Below are positions 8,064-15,791 of a DNA stretch of 25,280 nucleotides, one piece after another. The first letter of the stretch is position 1. Every line of letters starts with the position of its first letter. Below the pieces are notes generated by a model. It saw only the letters and a list, made by a program, of their open reading frames with translations, did not search any database and was not told the origin of the DNA. The position numbers and the translations under genes were made by a program. This DNA is from a virus: IMG/VR virus record IMGVR_UViG_3300032323_001847, positions 1-25,280 of that record; one strand, written 5' to 3'.

Positions 8064-9007
8064 GAGTAATAGTCACCGGCGGTGCTGGGTACATTGGAGG
8101 TCAAACAGTATTGAAACTGTTGGACCATGGGCACAGTGTGTTTGTTATTGATCGTGCTACTGCACCAGATCATCTGGAACACTGTGGATGCAAATGGATG
8201 CAAGCAGATTTTGCAGACCAGCTCAGTCTTGGAGCCATTGCACAATTTAGACCCGATGCCATTATTCATTGTGCAGGCACCAGTCTTGTTGGACCCAGTA
8301 TAACCAATCCAGAAGAATATTACAACAATAACTTTGTAAAAACTAAAACGTTGTTGGACTTTTTGATAACGCTTGATCAATGTCCAAAATTTATTTTTTC
8401 AAGTTCAGCAGCCACCTATGGCAATCCTGTGATGACTCCTATCAACGAAGTTGATCCAACTGAACCAATCAGTCCCTACGGTCAAAGCAAACTCATGATT
8501 GACTGGATGCTACAAAGTTATCGCCGTGCTTATGAGTTAGATTTTGTAAGTTTTAGATACTTTAATGCATGCGGTGCCGACCCACAAGTACGTCACGGAC
8601 AAGCACCAGGTGGTACACATCTTATATCTCGTGTGCTCGAAAGCATGCGTGACAGTCAACCTTTTACCTTGTACGGCACCCAGTATCCTACTGAGGACGG
8701 AACCTGTGTTCGAGACTATATCCACGTGGCAGATTTGGCCAATGCTCATGTCACAGCAATGAACAGTCAAATACCGTCTGGCATTTACAATCTTGGCACA
8801 GATACCGGTACCAGCAATGCCGAAATCATTGATGTTGCTAAAACCATCACAGGCAAGTCAATTACTGTAATAACAGGAGAGCCCAGAGCAGGAGATCCTG
8901 CAATACTTACTGCTGATGCCAGCAAGTTTATGGCAGCAAGTGGATGGAAGCCCGAACATGATTTAAAAAGTATTATTTCCCATGCGTGGGCATGGTATAA
9001 TAAATGA
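8060..9007 (+). CDS. galE: UDP-glucose 4-epimerase-like SDR (GalE family)
   Basis: This extended short-chain dehydrogenase has 315 residues. TGGAGYIGG (6-14) is the NAD-binding GxxGxxG loop, FSSSAATYG carries the catalytic Ser region, and SPYGQSK gives Tyr140 and Lys144 of the YxxxK pair. The segment YPTEDGTCVRDYIHVADLA is highly characteristic of GalE. It is slightly shorter than the usual 335-345 residues. The expected reaction is interconversion of UDP-glucose and UDP-galactose (or the N-acetyl forms), feeding the glycosyltransferases around it. Start and stop both lie in 4-bp overlaps. The substrate cannot be fixed from the sequence alone. Confidence 0.9.
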   Translation: MRVIVTGGAGYIGGQTVLKLLDHGHSVFVIDRATAPDHLEHCGCKWMQADFADQLSLGAIAQFRPDAIIHCAGTSLVGPSITNPEEYYNNNFVKTKTLLDFLITLDQCPKFIFSSSAATYGNPVMTPINEVDPTEPISPYGQSKLMIDWMLQSYRRAYELDFVSFRYFNACGADPQVRHGQAPGGTHLISRVLESMRDSQPFTLYGTQYPTEDGTCVRDYIHVADLANAHVTAMNSQIPSGIYNLGTDTGTSNAEIIDVAKTITGKSITVITGEPRAGDPAILTADASKFMAASGWKPEHDLKSIISHAWAWYNK

Positions 9008-10167
9008 CATGGTCGATTCGTCAGCACTGGGATCCTCTTCAAGTATGTGTGGTAGGTCGTAGTTATCCCCCTGAATTTTATAGTTGGATCACCAACTCAC
9101 GTGTGCGCAGTTTATTCGAAACAATTGCCGAAGAAACCGAAGAAGACTATCAAGCTGTAATTCAAAAACTTGAAAGTTTTGGTGTTGAAATCTTGCGACC
9201 CAACCTTCCAGACCAGCCCATGGTTGATGGAAAATATATAAAACCTCCAATGAGTCCCCGCGACTATACTGCAATGATTGGTGAAACATTCTATTTTAAT
9301 GATTATGAAAGTTTCCCTGCAGACATTGCACAAATGTATAACAATGTACGAGATCACAGTTGGCCCGATTGCGCATCCTGGACAGAGTTTGAACAGCTAC
9401 CCACAGAAATCAAAAACGAATGTATGATTCTGCATCGCTTTGATCAGTATCGAGACACAGTTTTTCCTTTGCATTTACAAGGCTGTTATGATCATATTCT
9501 AGATCGCATACACTCTCAAGGCAATCAGATCAAACATAATCTTCATGAGCTGGTCAATGGAGCCCAAGTGACTCAGCTTGGACGAGATCTTTTTTTTGGA
9601 AATGATTGCTATGAAAGAAACTGGGATCAATATCAACAGCTTTTGGATCAAGAGTTTGTCGACACTAGAAATCACATTGTCAACACACAAGGTCATAGCG
9701 ACGGAGTTTATTGTGCAGTGGCACCTGGGTTAATTATAAGTTCGCCGTACCTCGATGATTACAGTAAACTTTATCCAGGATGGGAAGTAGTCCGACTAAC
9801 AAATATGAATCAAACACTGTTGGATCAGTACACTAAACTTAAAAATAAAAATCAAGGACGCTGGTGGATTCCAGGATTCGAGCACGACGACGACCTCATC
9901 AACCTGATAGAAACAAATTTGCAACATTGGACGGGCAACGTAGAGGAAACTATATTTGATGTAAACATGTTGATCATCGATCCCAAGAACGTGTTGATGT
10001 TTACATACAACAAACAAATAGTTTCTGCGCTGGATCGATATGGCATTACCACTCATGTGGTTCCTTTTAGACACAAGTTTTTTTGGGACGGCGGAGTACA
10101 TTGTTTTACCAGTGATTTGCATCGCAAAGGTGTGGCACAAGATTACTTTACAGAAAGCACGCAATGA
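9004..10167 (+). CDS. AGAT/StrB-like amidinotransferase
   Basis: The protein has 387 residues in the amidinotransferase branch of the guanidino-group-modifying superfamily. The catalytic set is visible: Asp195 in GRDLFFG (GKDLF in glycine amidinotransferase), His231 in GHSDGVY (HIDGTF in the vertebrate enzyme) and Cys367 in GGVHCFTSDLHRKG (GGFHCWTCDVRRRG). Members move an amidino group from arginine onto an amine: glycine in creatine synthesis, or an amino-cyclitol in streptomycin synthesis (StrB). The gene is coupled (4-bp overlaps) to a GalE-like epimerase before it and a DegT/StrS-like aminotransferase after it, so an amino-sugar acceptor is plausible. The acceptor is inferred. An arginine deiminase-like hydrolase is less likely given the C-terminal motif. 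Confidence 0.85.
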   Translation: MTWSIRQHWDPLQVCVVGRSYPPEFYSWITNSRVRSLFETIAEETEEDYQAVIQKLESFGVEILRPNLPDQPMVDGKYIKPPMSPRDYTAMIGETFYFNDYESFPADIAQMYNNVRDHSWPDCASWTEFEQLPTEIKNECMILHRFDQYRDTVFPLHLQGCYDHILDRIHSQGNQIKHNLHELVNGAQVTQLGRDLFFGNDCYERNWDQYQQLLDQEFVDTRNHIVNTQGHSDGVYCAVAPGLIISSPYLDDYSKLYPGWEVVRLTNMNQTLLDQYTKLKNKNQGRWWIPGFEHDDDLINLIETNLQHWTGNVEETIFDVNMLIIDPKNVLMFTYNKQIVSALDRYGITTHVVPFRHKFFWDGGVHCFTSDLHRKGVAQDYFTESTQ

Positions 10168-10742
10168 GTTTTAAAGCATTATTTGACTTTGAACAGGCCT
10201 TGGCCGACTATACAGGTGCTCCTTATGTGGTGGTCACAGATGGTTGCACTCACGCCTTGGAGTTGTGCTTTAGATATGATTGTATTGAACAAACTCAATT
10301 TACTGCTTATACCTATCTCAGCGTGCCCATGCTTATGAGTCATTTGGGAGTACACTATGCCCTAACTGATCAAATCTGGTCAGGTGAATATCAATTTGAA
10401 AACACCAGAATTTGGGACAGCGCCAGAAGATTAGAACACAACATGTATCGCCCAGGACAGTTTCAATGTTTGAGTTTTGGCTGGACCAAACCCTTGCAGT
10501 TGGGCAAGGTAGGGGCAATCTTGTTGGACGACTACGACGCTTACAAAAAATTTAGCCGTCAACGCAGTGATGGCAGAGATTTGCATATACCATGGGAACA
10601 GGAAACCGAACTAATTTTGGGCTGGCACTATTGTCCTACTTTGGAAAGTTGCGAACGAGGATTAAAATTATTGCCAGAGATTCAACCGCAGTGTCAAACT
10701 GCATGTTATCCAGATTTGAGAACCATCAATCTTGACCTATGA
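10164..10742 (+). CDS. Half-size DegT/DnrJ/EryC1/StrS-like aminotransferase
   Basis: The protein has 192 residues with the core of the PLP-dependent sugar aminotransferase family: VVVTDGCTHALEL (about 22-34), FTAYTYLSV, Asp85 in WDSARRLEH (the EDAAQ position that contacts the PLP ring) and Lys109 in SFGWTKPLQLGKVGAILL (the Schiff-base lysine). Normal members have about 370 residues; here the PLP domain is kept and the C-terminal small domain is almost absent. This could be a minimal enzyme that works as an oligomer or with a partner, or a reduced relative with another role. It is coupled to the amidinotransferase upstream and to the next gene downstream. The sequence shows no frameshift or interrupted reading frame. 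Confidence 0.75.
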   Translation: MSFKALFDFEQALADYTGAPYVVVTDGCTHALELCFRYDCIEQTQFTAYTYLSVPMLMSHLGVHYALTDQIWSGEYQFENTRIWDSARRLEHNMYRPGQFQCLSFGWTKPLQLGKVGAILLDDYDAYKKFSRQRSDGRDLHIPWEQETELILGWHYCPTLESCERGLKLLPEIQPQCQTACYPDLRTINLDL

Positions 10743-12508
10743 AAAAAATTACCATTAGAAACAACAACATTGTATGGTACAATGCTTTACATTTTGGGTA
10801 TGATATTCTTACCAACCCAGATCAAATTTTAGATCAAATTTCCAGAGATCTACAGGACAGTGAACTGGAGTTTGACTCCATGCGTGACAAAAAATTGTTG
10901 GTAAACTTTGTAGGCGAAGGGCATGATCCAAGCACTGTGCAACCTTTAATCCAACAGTTGAACACATGGCCGGTGTTGGATCGTGTGATTGTGTTTAGCA
11001 GTTCTATAGACACACATGAGCTTGATTATACAGCATGGTCATTTGATGACCTTATGATCAATCACGGTAGATGGTTTGATTGCATAAAGGTACTGGATGC
11101 AAGTCTTCAAGTCGATTGCAAATTTTTATGTCTTATGCGTAGACCTAGTATTAGTCGTGCAAGACTGGCCAATGATCTATTAAACAAGATTCACAGTATG
11201 CAATTGAGTTTTGGTTGTATGAGCACCGCAGAAGTATTAGCCAACTACCAAGCTCATATCCCAAATCACGCATTGCCTGTCATTGTTGATGGCATAACAG
11301 ACCGCAATCATGGACCCAGTGAACATGATCAATCCAGTAGTGTTTTCCGTCATTGTTTGTTTAACATAGTGGTAGAAAGCAGCAGTCAAACTGATCCAGG
11401 CATTTGGCGTAGTATTTTTATCACAGAAAAAACCTTCAAGGCATTTGGTCTTCGACAAATTCCTATCTGGATGGCAGTGCCTGGCTTGGTTGCTCGTGTA
11501 AGAGCCATGGGCTTTGACATGTTTGATGATATCATTGACCACAGTTACGACAACATTATTGATGAAGATCTTAGACGACAAAGTGTTGTAGATCAAATAC
11601 AACAATTGAATCAACAGTTTGATCTGGATCAATGTCAAACCTTAAGAAACAGTTTGAAGACCAGATTAGAAAACAACTATCAACTATTGATCACAAGATA
11701 TCACGATAGTAGTATCAAGTTTAACAACATGCTTGAACAGTTTGCAGATTTTGTTCCGCCACAGTTGTTGATCTTTGGCGACTCATGGCCACATGGTGAC
11801 GAACTACAGATTCATGACATTGCCTATGGAGAACTGTTGGCACAACAGTTAGGCATTGCTACGGTAAAAAATTATTCCGAACCCGGCACCGGCATAGGTC
11901 ATATGATTCTACAATTGCAAACAGCCATGCAATCCAATGCGCACACCACTGGAAAAAAAATTGCAGTATTTTTTCTCAGTGGTCAAGAAAGGCATCTGTG
12001 TTACTGTGATGACAAAATTTTAAATTTAAATATTCGCGGCCCCAGAATCAATCCAGAAAACGATCCACACATGGCCGAGTTGGTCAACAACATGTACTAT
12101 AAGTATTTTTATTCAGACCAGATGCGTGATTTTTACATGAATACGCATGTACTGGCCTTGCAGTCTTTGTGCCGTTATCATGAAATTGATGACTATTACA
12201 TTGCTGGGTGGCAATCGTTTGATTTCTGGCCCGAAATAGATCTAGAACGAATTTATGATCGGGGTCGTACCAGTTGTCGCGAACTATTGAACATGGAGTT
12301 TGACAATCGCGACGGTGTGGTGTTTGACAATGTGTACTTTAGCCCAAATCGGTCACATCCAAATCAACTGGGCCATCAGAAGATAGCAGACTGTTTGTAT
12401 GATTGGATAAAATCAAAATCTCTTGACACTGACCTAAATAACCTTTACAATAGCAACAAGACTGGTCATCCTCGACCACAACAAATAACTCGGAGAATTA
12501 CAAATTGA
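10739..12508 (+). CDS. Two-part protein: glycosyltransferase-like N-terminus plus C-terminal SGNH hydrolase
   Basis: The protein has 589 residues. Residues 1-340 contain an ITEKTFKAFGLRQIPIWMAVPG block followed by GFDMFDDIIDHSYD. This pattern is familiar from phage glycosyltransferase/fucosyltransferase-like proteins, though the exact family is uncertain. Residues 343-580 form an SGNH/GDSL-type domain: FGDSW with Ser349 (block I), GTGIGH (block II-like Gly), and NRSHPNQLGH with His540 (block V), where Asn replaces the usual Asp. SGNH domains remove or add acyl groups on glycans. A transferase fused to an esterase would fit modification of one sugar product. Both ends lie in 4-bp overlaps (TTGA with folE). 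A candidate folE promoter lies inside its 3' end. Confidence 0.75.
   Translation: MKKITIRNNNIVWYNALHFGYDILTNPDQILDQISRDLQDSELEFDSMRDKKLLVNFVGEGHDPSTVQPLIQQLNTWPVLDRVIVFSSSIDTHELDYTAWSFDDLMINHGRWFDCIKVLDASLQVDCKFLCLMRRPSISRARLANDLLNKIHSMQLSFGCMSTAEVLANYQAHIPNHALPVIVDGITDRNHGPSEHDQSSSVFRHCLFNIVVESSSQTDPGIWRSIFITEKTFKAFGLRQIPIWMAVPGLVARVRAMGFDMFDDIIDHSYDNIIDEDLRRQSVVDQIQQLNQQFDLDQCQTLRNSLKTRLENNYQLLITRYHDSSIKFNNMLEQFADFVPPQLLIFGDSWPHGDELQIHDIAYGELLAQQLGIATVKNYSEPGTGIGHMILQLQTAMQSNAHTTGKKIAVFFLSGQERHLCYCDDKILNLNIRGPRINPENDPHMAELVNNMYYKYFYSDQMRDFYMNTHVLALQSLCRYHEIDDYYIAGWQSFDFWPEIDLERIYDRGRTSCRELLNMEFDNRDGVVFDNVYFSPNRSHPNQLGHQKIADCLYDWIKSKSLDTDLNNLYNSNKTGHPRPQQITRRITN
12423..12451 (+). promoter_or_regulatory. 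Candidate sigma70 promoter for folE
   Basis: TTGACA (12423-12428), 17 bases, TACAAT (12446-12451): a perfect -35, a five-of-six -10 and ideal spacing, placed inside the end of the preceding gene and 54 bases before the folE start. The spacer also contains CTAAATA (12434-12440), which resembles the core of the T4-type late promoter TATAAATA. Transcription would start near 12458. Confidence 0.6.
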
Positions 12509-13233
12509 CAGATAAACAAACAGCACTAGACGGCGGGTACAAAGAATCATATCTGGGCGATGCTATTCGCTCTAAGATGAAACGTGAAGGCAAGCGTTTC
12601 TGGGCAGGAGACAACATTTCTGCCTATGTCTCAGAAGAAGACAAATCACAACTGATCGACGAAGCTACCGAAGCATTTGAAACAGTGTTAGATAGATTGC
12701 TGATTGATCGTGAAAATGATCCAAACTCTAAAGGCACAGCAAGACGCTTGGCCAAGATGTACTTTAACGAAATCATGGGAGGTAGATATGATCCAGCACC
12801 AGATGCAACAGCTTTCCCAAATGATAGCCAAGATAGATATGAAGGCATGCTTGTGGTTCGTAGCGAATTGCGTAGTATGTGTAGTCACCATCATCAGCCT
12901 GTATCTGGCGTTGCTTACATTGGTATTATTGCTGCCAACAAACTTATTGGCTTATCTAAGTACACTCGTATTGCTCAGTGGTGTGCTCGTCGCGGTACTT
13001 TACAAGAAGAACTCTGCAACGACATTGCCAGAGAAATAAGCCGAGCCACAGATTCCTCAAACATTGGTGTATACATTCAAGCCACACACGGATGTTGCGA
13101 AAACCGAGGAATAATGGCCCACTCCAGTCTAACACAGACCACAGTGTTGCGTGGTGTGTTTAGCACAGACCCAGCAGTTAAAAAAGAGTTCATGGACAAT
13201 ATCAAACTACAACAGGAGTTTGCGCCAAGATGA
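12505..13233 (+). CDS. folE: GTP cyclohydrolase I
   Basis: The 242-residue FolE converts GTP to 7,8-dihydroneopterin triphosphate, the first step toward 7-deazaguanines and folate. Zinc ligands are visible: Cys126 and His129 in SMCSHHH and Cys197 in HGCCENRG. IGLSKYTRIAQWCARR and LTQTTVLRGVF are core FolE motifs, and the length fits the family. The start is TTG 12505 in a TTGA overlap with the preceding stop. GGAG at 12492-12495 at good spacing supports TTG, and no in-frame ATG lies near it. With queD and queE in the same window its likely job is to feed CDG synthesis for DNA modification rather than host folate. The HIT gene follows by a 4-bp overlap. Confidence 0.95.
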   Translation: MTDKQTALDGGYKESYLGDAIRSKMKREGKRFWAGDNISAYVSEEDKSQLIDEATEAFETVLDRLLIDRENDPNSKGTARRLAKMYFNEIMGGRYDPAPDATAFPNDSQDRYEGMLVVRSELRSMCSHHHQPVSGVAYIGIIAANKLIGLSKYTRIAQWCARRGTLQEELCNDIAREISRATDSSNIGVYIQATHGCCENRGIMAHSSLTQTTVLRGVFSTDPAVKKEFMDNIKLQQEFAPR

Positions 13234-13598
13234 CCCTAGTCGAAGCACAACAAGCGGGCATTGCTCCTTGGGATCAACAAGTAGATGAAAAGCCTATGAC
13301 CGTGGTTTATCTTGACTGTTATCCATGTACACCCGGACACAGATTGTATGTGCCCAAGGACAACGACAATGCCAACTGGGTAGTCAGAGCTTTTGAAGAT
13401 GCCTTGTGTGATGGCAACTGGATGGTTGAACAGGGTGAATGCGACGGGTTCAATATTGGCTTAAACATGGGAGTAGTTGCCGGGCAAACTGTGATGTACC
13501 CGCACGTGCATCTTATACCCAGACGTGCAGGGGATGTCGAAGATCCTGTGGGCGGAGTCAGAAATACTATACCCGGCAAAGGCAACTATCGTAAATAG
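13230..13598 (+). CDS. HIT-family protein (nucleotide hydrolase/transferase)
   Basis: The protein has 122 residues with the HIT fold signature: CTPGHRLYVPK near residues 33-43, NIGLNMGVVAGQTV (the usual G-x-N-x-G-x-x-A-G-Q segment), and YPHVHLIPRR. The last corresponds to the triad H-x-H-x-H, with Tyr90 in place of the first His while the central nucleophile His92 and His94 are kept. The tail GDVEDPVGGVRNTIPGKGNY matches bacterial HIT hydrolases. Family members cleave nucleoside phosphoramidates, Ap4A-like dinucleotides or related nucleotides. It is coupled to folE by ATGA. It may clean up a nucleotide by-product of the deazaguanine pathway, but that is only a positional guess. Confidence 0.88.
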   Translation: MTLVEAQQAGIAPWDQQVDEKPMTVVYLDCYPCTPGHRLYVPKDNDNANWVVRAFEDALCDGNWMVEQGECDGFNIGLNMGVVAGQTVMYPHVHLIPRRAGDVEDPVGGVRNTIPGKGNYRK

Positions 13599-13629
13599 CA
13601 ACACAGCGGTCTCTATGGCGTCATCCCGC

Positions 13630-13658
13630 TCGACAAATTCTGCCGCCTATGCTAAAAT
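13630..13658 (+). promoter_or_regulatory. Candidate extended -10 sigma70 promoter for queD
   Basis: TCGACA (13630-13635), 17 bases, TAAAAT (13653-13658), with TG at 13650-13651 giving an extended -10. It lies in the 78-base gap between the HIT gene and queD, one of the few true intergenic gaps in this region. Transcription would start near 13665, and the ribosome binding site TAGGAG lies at 13665-13670. Confidence 0.6.
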
Positions 13659-13668
13659 CTAACATAGG
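13646..13668. repeat. Inverted repeat across the queD -10 box and ribosome binding site
   Basis: CCTATG (13646-13651) and CATAGG (13663-13668) are perfect inverted repeats with an 11-base centre that contains the -10 box. The right arm overlaps the ribosome binding site. It could be an operator for a repressor. Most of the left arm lies upstream of the predicted transcription start, so an RNA hairpin would form only in read-through transcripts. Confidence 0.45.
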
Positions 13669-13676
13669 AGATAATT

Positions 13677-14201
13677 ATGGCAACTTACGTTTCAACAAAA
13701 ACATATGGCAATGATAGAGGTCTAAGCTGTTGCTTTAGACAATGGCGTAGTACCCACAGTCATTGCTCACTACTACACGGATACTCAATTGGTATCAAAT
13801 TAATCTTTGAATCAGAAACATTGGATGACCGCAACTGGGTCATGGACTTTGGTGGGCTTAAAGCGTTTAAAGAATGGTCAGAATACATGTTTGATCATAC
13901 CTTGGTTGTTGCAGAAGACGATCCCCATTTAAAAATGTTTGAAATCATGGCTGCCATGGGCTTGCAAGATCAAGGCGGTGTGTGTGATTTAAGAATTGTT
14001 CCTGGTGTGGGTTGCGAAAAGTTCAGTGAGCTGGCATATTGGGAAATGAAACATATTCTTGAAACATTTCAGCGAGGCAAAGAGTACACAGTACCAAATG
14101 GCCAAACATTTTCTGCACGTTATCCGGTTGGGCTTGGAGTGAAATTACGCAGTGTAGAAGTATTCGAGCACGCTGGAAATTCCGCCATCTATGAAGGATA
14201 A
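13677..14201 (+). CDS. queD: 6-carboxytetrahydropterin synthase-type T-fold enzyme (QueD)
   Basis: The 174-residue protein is expected to turn dihydroneopterin triphosphate into 6-carboxy-5,6,7,8-tetrahydropterin. HSHCSLLHGYS (27-37) holds the catalytic Cys30 and metal-site histidines 27/29 and 34, followed by WVMDFGGLKAF (the xxxDFxxLK strand and helix) and EYMFDHTLVV (the LDH motif of QueD). The third zinc ligand is normally the second His of HGH; here it is Tyr36. I believe this HGY form recurs in a phage and bacterial QueD subgroup, so it need not mean inactivity. The start ATG 13677 has TAGGAG at good spacing and a dedicated promoter. It acts between folE and queE in the CDG route. Confidence 0.88.
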   Translation: MATYVSTKTYGNDRGLSCCFRQWRSTHSHCSLLHGYSIGIKLIFESETLDDRNWVMDFGGLKAFKEWSEYMFDHTLVVAEDDPHLKMFEIMAAMGLQDQGGVCDLRIVPGVGCEKFSELAYWEMKHILETFQRGKEYTVPNGQTFSARYPVGLGVKLRSVEVFEHAGNSAIYEG

Positions 14202-14211
14202 TATTGATTCA

Positions 14212-15024
14212 ATGACAAATCTCTATCAAATCTCTGTGTTACTGCCCACTAGAGGTAGAACAACTGCACTGACCAACAGCATAGAAAGCCTGGTAACAAA
14301 CTGCTCCAACACAGACAATATAGAAATATTGTTAGGGCTGGATCAAGATGACACAATTGGACGCGATCATTTTTTAACCCAGATCAAACCATATCTTGAC
14401 AATGCCGGAGTGGCTTATTGTGCTATAGAATTTGAACCCATGGGTTATACTGGACTCAATCGCTATTACAACGGTCTGGCCGAAAAATCACAGGCAGATT
14501 GGTTGTTTGTGTGGAACGACGATGCTGTGATGAACACCCAGGGATGGGATCAAGTGGTTGATCAATACCAAGGACAGTTTAGGTTGTTGAAAATACACAC
14601 CCACAACGAACATCCTTACAGCATATTTCCAATTTATCCACGCGAATGGTATGACCTGTTTGGATTCCTAGCCAGACATCAAATGATTGATGCCGAACTT
14701 AGTCAGATAGCTTACATGTTGGATCTAATGACCATTGTTGAAATCTATGCCACGCACGATCGTGCCGACTTGACGGGCAACAACAAAGATAGCACATTCC
14801 AAGACAAAGTGATCTATGAAGGCAATCCAGACAATCCTTTGGATTTTCATCATGTCAATTACACCACAGCTCGCAAGCAAGATTGCGAAACCATCAGTCA
14901 ATACTTGCAAAACAAAGGTCATGACATGAAATTTTGGCAGGCAGTCAAAGCTGGAACTCAGAATCCATGGGAAAAACTTCGTGCCAACGACATCAACAAC
15001 CAATGCGTGCAAAGGGCCACATGA
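14212..15024 (+). CDS. GT2-type (GT-A fold) glycosyltransferase
   Basis: The protein has 270 residues from ATG 14212, just after the queD stop. An in-frame ATG at 14191 overlapping queD would add 7 residues and lacks a ribosome binding site, whereas AAGGAT lies upstream of 14212. ISVLLPTRGR begins a GT-A fold, LGLDQDD follows at strand 2, and WNDDAV gives the Asp103-Asp104 metal- and sugar-binding motif (DxD-like). The middle and C-terminus, with several His and acidic residues, are less typical. The acceptor is unknown. It is coupled by ATGA to a nucleotide-sugar dehydrogenase-like gene and is probably part of the same sugar assembly route. Confidence 0.8.
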   Translation: MTNLYQISVLLPTRGRTTALTNSIESLVTNCSNTDNIEILLGLDQDDTIGRDHFLTQIKPYLDNAGVAYCAIEFEPMGYTGLNRYYNGLAEKSQADWLFVWNDDAVMNTQGWDQVVDQYQGQFRLLKIHTHNEHPYSIFPIYPREWYDLFGFLARHQMIDAELSQIAYMLDLMTIVEIYATHDRADLTGNNKDSTFQDKVIYEGNPDNPLDFHHVNYTTARKQDCETISQYLQNKGHDMKFWQAVKAGTQNPWEKLRANDINNQCVQRAT

Positions 15025-15791
15025 ACCTAGGAGTAATAGGCAAAGGAACTGTAGGAAGTGCTGTGTATGATGGGTTACAACAACTAGATCATCGCATGTG
15101 TTTTTTTGATCCTGCTGTGGCCGTCAGTCGATTTGAACATGTACTAGACACTCAGTGTGTTTTTATTTGTGTTCCTACCAATCAAAATGCCAACGGCGAT
15201 TGTGATGTCAGCATAGTTGAGTCAGTGATCAAACAGTTAAGTCAGCATAATTATTCAGGACTGGTGGCTATCAAAAGCACAGTGATTCCGGGTACCACCG
15301 ACCGACTCAGCCAACAATACAAGAATTTAAAAATCTGCAACGTGCCAGAATTTCTACGTGCCAGACTGGCCTTGGAGGATTTTGTTGATCAAGATGTATT
15401 GGTTATAGGCAGCACTTGTGGTGAAGATTATGAACTTGTAACAGAAATACACGGACATTATCCCAGACAGGTCAGTTGTGTAACACCTGCAGAGGCAGAG
15501 ATTATCAAATATTTCAACAATGTGAATCACAGTGTGCAAATTATATTTGCCAATATCATGTTTGAAATTTGCAAGAAATTTGGTGCCGAGTATCAAAATG
15601 TGTATGATACCATAGTACAACGTGATTGTTTTAACAGTGCCTATCTGGACTGCAATGATCAAATGCGTGGATTTGGCGGCCACTGCTTGCCCAAAGATAC
15701 TTCTGCCCTGTCTAACTTGATTAATCAACTGGGACTGGATTATGATTTGATCAGGGCAACCATAGCAGACAATCAAAAATTATCCAAATGA
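15021..15791 (+). CDS. Short UDP-glucose/GDP-mannose dehydrogenase-like protein
   Basis: The protein has 256 residues from ATG 15021, chosen because it overlaps the previous stop by ATGA and begins with the Rossmann loop GVIGKGTVGSAV. FICVPTNQN and IKSTVIPGTT match the NAD-domain motifs of UDP-glucose 6-dehydrogenases, AEIIKYFNN matches the central helix, and GFGGHCLPKD carries the catalytic Cys222. The family normally has 390-450 residues with a C-terminal nucleotide-binding domain. That domain is missing, the frame ends cleanly, and the next gene starts at once. It may work as a reduced oxidase forming a sugar acid, or with the longer dehydrogenase encoded at 18176. Activity is uncertain but the catalytic Cys is present. 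Confidence 0.8.
   Translation: MNLGVIGKGTVGSAVYDGLQQLDHRMCFFDPAVAVSRFEHVLDTQCVFICVPTNQNANGDCDVSIVESVIKQLSQHNYSGLVAIKSTVIPGTTDRLSQQYKNLKICNVPEFLRARLALEDFVDQDVLVIGSTCGEDYELVTEIHGHYPRQVSCVTPAEAEIIKYFNNVNHSVQIIFANIMFEICKKFGAEYQNVYDTIVQRDCFNSAYLDCNDQMRGFGGHCLPKDTSALSNLINQLGLDYDLIRATIADNQKLSK

Noticed and set aside
8993-9001. TGGTATAAT extended -10 at the end of the GalE-like gene
   Set aside because: No acceptable -35 lies 16-18 bases upstream, and the bases encode the gene's last codons.
13599-13629. AGCGG ... CCGCT repeat after the HIT gene as a terminator
   Set aside because: A 5-bp stem with a 16-base loop and no T-run is too weak.
14934-15020. Upstream extension of the short dehydrogenase
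   Set aside because: The extra residues overlap the glycosyltransferase and precede the Rossmann loop; ATG 15021 overlaps the stop by 4 bases and starts MNLGVIGKG.
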